Assembly: GCF_049723235.1 (NCBI RefSeq)
Contig: NZ_JBNARB010000004.1
Coordinates: 87,523-151,522, forward strand
DNA: 64,000 bases
DNA from: Thermovenabulum sp049723235
GTDB taxonomy: Bacteria; Bacillota; Thermosediminibacteria; Thermosediminibacterales; Thermosediminibacteraceae
Direction: 5' to 3'
Shown here in pieces: positions 59,001 to 64,000 of the stretch (position 1 is the first letter of the stretch; each line of letters starts with the position of its first letter). A program made the translations under genes and the position numbers. The notes beneath the pieces are model-generated. The model ran no database searches and was not told the DNA's origin. It saw only the letters and a program-made list of their open reading frames with translations.

Positions 59001-59189
59001 TTAGTCCTGTTTATTTTCCATTTTAATTTTAGCATCCTTCCTGAAGCCTGGAGGATGCATTTTATATTGTTTCTTTTGAGAACTTACTTCCCTTGGGCTT
59101 GGTCTGCCTGCAGGTTTATATATATTCGCACCGATTTCTGTATTTGCAAAGGTTTTTCTCATTGCAAAAAGCTTTTTTTTCAGCGACAT
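59001..59189 (-). CDS. Small basic hypothetical protein (62 aa)
   Basis: A 62-residue Lys/Arg-rich minus-strand gene (MSLKKKLFAMRKTFANTE..., QKKQYKMHPPGFRKDAK) with GGAGGATTAAA before its ATG. It follows the 61-residue gene by 12 nt, so the two likely form an operon, and ends at the convergent phosphatase gene. Not recognised. Confidence 0.6.
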   Translation of the reverse strand: MSLKKKLFAMRKTFANTEIGANIYKPAGRPSPREVSSQKKQYKMHPPGFRKDAKIKMENKQD

Positions 59190-59201
59190 TTTTTAATCCT
59201 C

Positions 59202-59387
59202 CTAAGTCTGATCAAGGCTTTCCAATACCTCGTCAAAAAGGTCTATATCGCACCTTCCGTTAACCCAATGAATACAGGTATCACATCTTACATTTTCTTC
59301 ATTTTCTTCTAAGTTTGTCATCGCTTCAATGGGGGCGTATCCCGGACAATTCCTTCCAACGCTCTGCAACTGCTGCCTGCTTACCAC
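59202..59387 (-). CDS. Small Cys-containing hypothetical protein (61 aa)
   Basis: A 61-residue acidic protein with a GTG start behind AAAGGAGGAG. A CDTCIHWVNGRC motif (res ~37-48) plus an earlier Cys suggests a metal or Fe-S site. It is the first gene of a two-gene minus-strand unit. Not recognised. Confidence 0.62.
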   Translation of the reverse strand: MVSRQQLQSVGRNCPGYAPIEAMTNLEENEENVRCDTCIHWVNGRCDIDLFDEVLESLDQT

Positions 59388-59481
59388 TTTGCTCTCCTCC
59401 TTTATTAAAGTTTCATATTTATTTTTTGGACTTTTTTAAAATATATTTATACATTTACTGGAAAGTGATAAGAAAAAAATA

Positions 59482-59510
59482 TTTACAGCGAAATAATAAT
59501 ATAGTATACT
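59482..59510 (+). promoter_or_regulatory. Sigma-A promoter for the fmdB-like gene
   Basis: TTTACA (59482-59487), 17 nt, TATACT (59505-59510), about 50 nt before the ATG. Confidence 0.7.
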
Positions 59511-59560
59511 TAAAATTAATAATATGAGTTTAACTAACTGAATTAAAGGAGGGCTATATT

Positions 59561-59755
59561 ATGCCGATGTTTGAATATATCTGTAAAGATTGCGGAAATA
59601 GATTTGAAGAGCTGAGAAAAGCTAATGAAGCTGATTTGCCATTGGAGTGCCCGAGATGCAAGAGCAAAAATACAAAAAAGCTAATTTCGCTTTTTGGAAC
59701 TTCTTTTAGTTCTACGAACGGTGTGTCGTCATCACCTGTAAGAAAATTTGGTTGA
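59561..59755 (+). CDS. FmdB family zinc-ribbon protein
   Basis: A 64-residue zinc ribbon: CKDCG (res ~8-12) and CPRCKS (~res 31-36), preceded by MPMFEYI and followed by a Ser-rich tail. This is the FmdB/CxxC_CxxC_SSSS family, first noted as regulatory proteins; the function is unclear. AAAGGAGGGC precedes the ATG. Single-gene transcript with own promoter and terminator. Confidence 0.88.
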   Translation: MPMFEYICKDCGNRFEELRKANEADLPLECPRCKSKNTKKLISLFGTSFSSTNGVSSSPVRKFG

Positions 59756-59768
59756 GCCTCCTGCTAAA

Positions 59769-59789
59769 TAAACCCCAGTTGGGGTTTTA
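59769..59789 (+). terminator. Terminator after the fmdB-like gene
   Basis: AACCCC-AGTT-GGGGTT with TTATATTTTTATT after it. Confidence 0.8.
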
Positions 59790-59855
59790 TATTTTTATTG
59801 TAGGTGTTTTTATTATTTGTTAAAATATATTAAAAAACTGGAGAAAGGGATAGTT

Positions 59856-62114
59856 ATGGAGCTTTCTTCATTGCTTGAAAATCTAAAGAAGAAAGAATCT
59901 TTCATAAAAAACGTAACTTGCTGGAAGGTTATCCCGGCTAAGGGGGGAGAATATTCTCCCTTTCCCGAACAAATTGATGGAAAACTTATCCATGCCCTTG
60001 TGGAGAAAGGGATAAAAAATTTATATTCTCATCAGAGGAGAGCCATAGATGAAGTATTAAAGGGAAGCAATGTAGTAGTGGTCACCCCTACGGCTTCGGG
60101 AAAAACTCTTTGCTATAATATTCCCGTTATAAATGAAATTTTAAAGAATAATAATTCAAGGGCATTATACCTTTTCCCCACGAAAGCCCTATCCCAGGAC
60201 CAGGTTTCGGAGCTTTTAGAGTTAATAGAGGGGGTAGGTGAAAATATAAAAACATTTACCTATGATGGGGATACTCCTCAGGATGCAAGGGTATTAATTA
60301 GAAGGGATGGCCATATAGTAGTTACAAATCCCGATATGCTTCATACGGGTATTCTACCCCATCATACGAAATGGATAAAACTCTTTTCAAACCTGAAATA
60401 TGTGGTGATCGATGAATTACATACCTATAGGGGAGTTTTTGGAAGCCATACGGCGAATGTGATAAGAAGGCTTAAAAGGATATGTAAATTTTACGGGTCG
60501 AATCCTATTTTTATCCTTTGCTCTGCTACAATTTCGAATCCTGGTGATCTGGCTGAAAAACTTATAGAAGAAAAAGTTACTGTAATTGACAAAAGTGGTG
60601 CTCCGACCGGAGAAAAAAATATAATATTTTATAATCCTCCGGTTGTAAACAGGCAATTGGGTATTAGAAAAAGCAGCATTATCGAAGCAAAAAATTTAGC
60701 GTTAGAATTTTTGAAAAAGGATGTAAAAACCATAGTATTTGCAAAAAGCCGGTTAGCCGTGGAGCTTATTTTAACCTATATTAGGGAAGGCCTGAAGGAA
60801 AACCCGATTTTCAAATCATCCGTTAAAGGTTATAGAGGAGGATATCTTCCGAAGGAAAGAAGGGAAATTGAAAAGGGCTTGAGAGAAGGAGATATAAAAG
60901 GAGTAGTAAGCACAAATGCCCTGGAGCTGGGTATTGACATAGGAAGCCTTGATTCGAGTATAATCACCGGCTATCCGGGCACGATAGCAAGCACATGGCA
61001 ACAGATGGGGAGAGCCGGGAGGAAAACATCTCTTTCCTGTTCCATACTAATAGCTTCGAGCAACCCTTTAGATCAGTATATTATTAATCATCCCGATTAT
61101 TTTTTTGAAGCACCTCCGGAAGCGGGACTTATTAATCAGGACAATATTTATATCCTTGTAAGCCATATAAAATGTGCTGCTTTTGAACTTCCTTTTGAAG
61201 AAGGAGAAAATTTTGGCAGTGTTTCTGTGGAAGAATATCTAAAATTTTTGGAGGAAGATGGAATTTTAAGGCATGTGGATAAACGGTGGTACTGGATGTC
61301 CGAAGCTTTTCCGGCTGAAGAAGTGAGTCTCAGAAGTGCCAGTATGGAAAACTTCGTGGTAATTGATACTACAAGTAATACTCCCAGGGTGATTGGAGAG
61401 GTAGATAGGGCAAGCGCTCCAATGCTCATTCACGAGGAGGCAATTTATATACACGATGGGCAGCAGTATCAGGTAGAAAAATTGGATTATGAAGAAAAAA
61501 AGGCTTTTGTTAAGAAGGTTGATGTGGATTATTATACCGACGCCAGTGTATCTACAAATATAAAGGTACTTGATATTCTAAGACAGGATTTTATAAATAG
61601 CGTATCGAAAAAATATTACGGAGAAGTTCTGGTTACTACAATGGCAACAATGTTTAAAAAGATTAAGCTTTTTACCCATGAAAATGTCGGGGCAGGACCT
61701 ATAAAATTACCGCCGGAAGAAATGCATACTACGGCGTTTTTCTTCACCTTTGAAGACAAAAAATTGGAGCCGGAAAAACTGCAGCAGGGTTTACTGGGAT
61801 TATGTAATGTACTGGTAAATATAGCTCCTTTGTATTTAATGTGCGATCCGAAGGACATCCGCGGTGTGGTGGAAATTAAATCGGCTTTTACTAAGCAACC
61901 AACTATCTATATTTTTGATAATTATCCGGGCGGCGTAGGTTTTGCGGAAAAACTTTATGAAATAGATAGGATATTATTGAAGGCGGCAATGCAAGCTATT
62001 TTAGAATGCACCTGTGACGATGGTTGTCCTTCCTGTGTCGGTCCTGTAGAGGATGTGGGATACTACGCAAAGCAAAGTGCCCTTGAAGTAGTTCAGGGGG
62101 TGCTAACAGATTGA
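59856..62114 (+). CDS. mrfA: MrfA-like DEAD/DEAH helicase with DUF1998
   Basis: A 752-residue superfamily 2 helicase of the YprA/Hrq1 type: Walker A TPTASGKT, DEAH-like IDELHTY, SATI motif, QMGRAGR motif VI, and a C-terminal DUF1998 with four Cys (CTCDDGCPSCVG). ATG 59856 after GGAGAAAGGG gives the better start than TTG 59817. In Bacillus, MrfA with MrfB repairs mitomycin C adducts independent of UvrABC. The mrfB gene follows, overlapping by 4 nt. Confidence 0.92.
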   Translation: MELSSLLENLKKKESFIKNVTCWKVIPAKGGEYSPFPEQIDGKLIHALVEKGIKNLYSHQRRAIDEVLKGSNVVVVTPTASGKTLCYNIPVINEILKNNNSRALYLFPTKALSQDQVSELLELIEGVGENIKTFTYDGDTPQDARVLIRRDGHIVVTNPDMLHTGILPHHTKWIKLFSNLKYVVIDELHTYRGVFGSHTANVIRRLKRICKFYGSNPIFILCSATISNPGDLAEKLIEEKVTVIDKSGAPTGEKNIIFYNPPVVNRQLGIRKSSIIEAKNLALEFLKKDVKTIVFAKSRLAVELILTYIREGLKENPIFKSSVKGYRGGYLPKERREIEKGLREGDIKGVVSTNALELGIDIGSLDSSIITGYPGTIASTWQQMGRAGRKTSLSCSILIASSNPLDQYIINHPDYFFEAPPEAGLINQDNIYILVSHIKCAAFELPFEEGENFGSVSVEEYLKFLEEDGILRHVDKRWYWMSEAFPAEEVSLRSASMENFVVIDTTSNTPRVIGEVDRASAPMLIHEEAIYIHDGQQYQVEKLDYEEKKAFVKKVDVDYYTDASVSTNIKVLDILRQDFINSVSKKYYGEVLVTTMATMFKKIKLFTHENVGAGPIKLPPEEMHTTAFFFTFEDKKLEPEKLQQGLLGLCNVLVNIAPLYLMCDPKDIRGVVEIKSAFTKQPTIYIFDNYPGGVGFAEKLYEIDRILLKAAMQAILECTCDDGCPSCVGPVEDVGYYAKQSALEVVQGVLTD

Positions 62115-63355
62115 ATTTAACAGAAAAATTGAAGACTTTTATCGGGAGCTCAAAAAATAGATTAGATAAAGAGGTTGAAAAAGGTAAATATTTTTGGATT
62201 GCGGAAAAGATAGAAGGGAAAATTGTAAAAACCCCTCTCGGCGAACACATTGAAAAAGAGGTAATTTATGATAAAAAATACGAATATTCGGGGGTTAAGC
62301 TTTCAAAAGTTCTGGAAATTCCAATAAACGAGCTGGATTCTGTTTTTAAAAATTTAAGCAAAAAGATAGAAATAGAAAAAATAGCTTTTCTGGATACAGA
62401 AACTACAGGGCTTGCTGGAGGTTCCGGAACATTTGCTTTTTTGATAGGTGTGGGATTTTTTGAAAACAATTATTTTAGACTTAATCAGTTTTTTATGCCC
62501 GATTATTCGGAAGAACCTTCATTACTGTTAAGACTAAGCGAAATGTTGTCCGGTTTTGAATTCGTAGTTACCTTTAATGGTAAAATATACGATGTCCCCC
62601 TATTGAATACCAGGTATGTTATAAACAAAATGGACTCTCCCTTCCAGGAGCTCTGCAATCTGGATTTACTTACAGTGTCGAGAAGAATATTTAAAAAAAG
62701 ATTAAAAAGTGTGGCTTTAAGCAACCTGGAAAGACAGCTTTTTTACATGGAAAGAGAAAACGATATACCGGGTTTTATGATTCCCGCAGTTTATTTTAAT
62801 TATTTAAGAACAAGCAGGGCAGATGATTTAATACCCATCTTTTTTCACAACCAAAAGGATATCCTTTCTATGGTAAACTTGTTATATACAATTTTTGATG
62901 TGGTAAAAAACCCTTTAGGTTCTAATCTGTGTAGAGGCGAAGATTATATTTGTATAGCGAAATTGTACGAAGAAAAAGGAGATTTTCAAAAAAGTATCGA
63001 ATGTTATAAAAAAGCCATAGAGTCGGAAAATATTAAAGAAGAGGCCTACATAAAGCTTTCTTTTTTATATAAGAAATTAAAGATGTGGGATGAAGCGGTT
63101 TCCATTTGGATCGAAATGGCTGAAAAAAATATTGGCACCTTAATTGCACTGGAGGAGCTCTCAAAATACTTTGAACACATAGAAAAAAATTACGATAAAG
63201 CTATAAAAGAAGTAGAAAGGGCTCTTCATATTTTGAGTTTAAAGAAAAGATTGCTTAATCAACCGGATGATAAGAAACTATTCGAGTTTAAAAAAAGGCT
63301 TGAAAGATTGAAGGATAAAAGATTAAAAAACAAAGGACAGATTTTTTTACTGTAA
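62111..63355 (+). CDS. mrfB: MrfB-like DEDDh exonuclease with TPR
   Basis: A 414-residue YprB/MrfB protein: RNase H-like exonuclease core with FLDTETTGLAGGSGTFAF (DxE), VTFNGKIYDVPLL and NQKDILSMVNL (the H/D metal motif), then TPR-like helices (KSIECYKKAIESE; DKAIKEVERALHIL). The TTG start overlaps the end of mrfA. Acts with MrfA in DNA damage repair. Confidence 0.9.
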   Translation: MNLTEKLKTFIGSSKNRLDKEVEKGKYFWIAEKIEGKIVKTPLGEHIEKEVIYDKKYEYSGVKLSKVLEIPINELDSVFKNLSKKIEIEKIAFLDTETTGLAGGSGTFAFLIGVGFFENNYFRLNQFFMPDYSEEPSLLLRLSEMLSGFEFVVTFNGKIYDVPLLNTRYVINKMDSPFQELCNLDLLTVSRRIFKKRLKSVALSNLERQLFYMERENDIPGFMIPAVYFNYLRTSRADDLIPIFFHNQKDILSMVNLLYTIFDVVKNPLGSNLCRGEDYICIAKLYEEKGDFQKSIECYKKAIESENIKEEAYIKLSFLYKKLKMWDEAVSIWIEMAEKNIGTLIALEELSKYFEHIEKNYDKAIKEVERALHILSLKKRLLNQPDDKKLFEFKKRLERLKDKRLKNKGQIFLL

Positions 63356-63392
63356 AAAATATATAATCAAAAACAAAAGGAGGTAATTTTTA

Positions 63393-63914
63393 ATGAAGGA
63401 TGCCCTTTTATTAGCCGCCCAGCTAATGGCTGTTTCTGCCAGAACGGCACCAAAGGCTGCAGGAAGGGATTTCGTAGAAATAAAAATAATAGAGGGTGAA
63501 GATGTCAAAAAATTGGCAAGGGAAATGCACGAATACGGAAAAACGACTGGTAAAGCGAATTTTGATAGGGATGGTAAGAACGTTGAAGACTCTGAAGTTG
63601 TGATTTTAATTTCCCTTAAAGATGCAAAACCTGTAGGATTGAACTGCGGAGCATGCGGGTATTCTGAATGTGCGCAACTTCCTGAATTTATAGAAGGTCC
63701 GGAGTTTAAAGGGCCCATCTGTGCATGGAGATTAATGGACCTCGGTATTGCCATGGGATCTGCGGTAAAGACTGCAAGCCTGTTAAACGTAGACAACAGG
63801 ATTATGTACAGAATAGGTGTTTTGGCAAGAAAAATGGGCTTGATAGAGGGCGAAGTAGTAGTAGGGATTCCCCTTTCTGCTACCGGGAAAAATATATACT
63901 TCGATAGAAAATAA
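63393..63914 (+). CDS. DUF2148 ferredoxin-domain protein
   Basis: A 173-residue protein with DUF2148: LNCGACGYSEC near residue 85-95 and a further Cys in GPICAWRLMDLG, then VDNRIMYRIGVLARKMG and GIPLSATGKNIYFDR. The four-Cys motif is like that in RnfB and in both hydrogenase-like proteins. AGGAGG precedes the ATG. It is a likely Fe-S protein; the role is unknown. Confidence 0.88.
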   Translation: MKDALLLAAQLMAVSARTAPKAAGRDFVEIKIIEGEDVKKLAREMHEYGKTTGKANFDRDGKNVEDSEVVILISLKDAKPVGLNCGACGYSECAQLPEFIEGPEFKGPICAWRLMDLGIAMGSAVKTASLLNVDNRIMYRIGVLARKMGLIEGEVVVGIPLSATGKNIYFDRK

Positions 63915-63959
63915 ATATAATAAAATAACGAAACGCGGTGTAATTTTGAGTGAATTGCG

Positions 63960-64000
63960 ATGATCAGAGAAACAGATGAAATAGCGATTTTAGGGCATCC
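63960..64000 (+). CDS. Possible next gene, 3' partial
   Basis: An ATG at 63960 opens a frame (MIRETDEIAILGH...) that runs off the window end. No strong ribosome binding site is visible, and 13 residues are too few to name a family. Confidence 0.3.
   Translation, partial: MIRETDEIAILGH

Noticed and set aside
59030..59062. GCATCCT...AGGATGC hairpin past the phosphatase gene
   Set aside because: The stem lies inside the minus-strand 62-aa gene and the following tract is not a clean T run; not confident as a terminator.
1..64000. CRISPR arrays, insertion sequences, prophage genes, rRNA
   Set aside because: I saw no repeat-spacer pattern, transposase, integrase, structural phage gene or rRNA segment in reading the window.

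Overview
The window reads as chromosomal DNA of an AT-rich, spore-forming, strictly anaerobic and probably thermophilic Firmicute of the Thermoanaerobacterales/Thermosediminibacterales type (inference). Support: an electron-bifurcating [FeFe]-hydrogenase operon, a complete rnf operon, the mre-min-spoIVF-rng-rplU-obg cluster, cotJ, sleB/ypeB, a selenocysteine locus, frequent TTG/GTG starts and strong AGGAGG-type ribosome binding sites. There is no sign of phage, IS elements, CRISPR or rRNA. Apart from the two genes cut by the edges, every gene looks intact.

1-8.2 kb: redox and hydrogen block. An RsbW-like ATPase fused to a DRTGG tail (5' end outside the window), a degenerate [FeFe]-hydrogenase-like protein, a DRTGG protein and a PHP protein are followed by HydC (NuoE), a stand-alone histidine-kinase-type ATPase, an HndB-like ferredoxin, HydB (NuoF) and HydA. 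8.4-13.5 kb: rnfCDGEAB. Together these couple NADH, ferredoxin, H2 and an ion gradient.

13.6-18.5 kb: cotJABC (minus), bioY under a BirA-type operator (minus), a copZ-like gene with a small basic partner, then NusG-II, Gx-transporter, DUF4321, maf and radC. 18.5-31.7 kb: mreBCD, PBP2, minCDE, rodA, spoIVFA-like/spoIVFB, two radical-SAM-related genes and rng. 31.7-34.9 kb: tiny membrane ORFs, a minus-strand group of small unknown genes, and sleB-ypeB. 35-43.5 kb: rplU (with leader)-prp-rpmA, spo0B-like, obg, nadD, yqeK, an LCP gene, rsfS and leuS under a leucine T-box. 43.6-50.3 kb: a LysR regulator, a minimal SufC/SufB-like pair, comEA, and selA-selB-tRNA-Sec. 50.4-55.8 kb: lat under a sigma-54 promoter, a G5/3D-domain protein, a D,D-carboxypeptidase (minus) and a DUF421 operon.

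55.8-59 kb: a second hydrogen-related locus, with a thioredoxin-like [2Fe-2S] protein, a PAS-containing sensory [FeFe]-hydrogenase and a SpoIIE-type phosphatase. Its sigma-A promoter is bracketed by two Rex-like operators lying in a perfect 13-nt inverted repeat. 59-64 kb: two small minus-strand genes, an fmdB-like gene, mrfA-mrfB, a DUF2148 ferredoxin-domain gene and the first codons of one more possible gene.

The most interesting theme is two sensory-type hydrogenase modules with kinase-like ATPases and a PP2C phosphatase, in the same window as the catalytic hydrogenase and Rnf. This suggests a redox/H2-responsive phospho-signalling circuit (inference).
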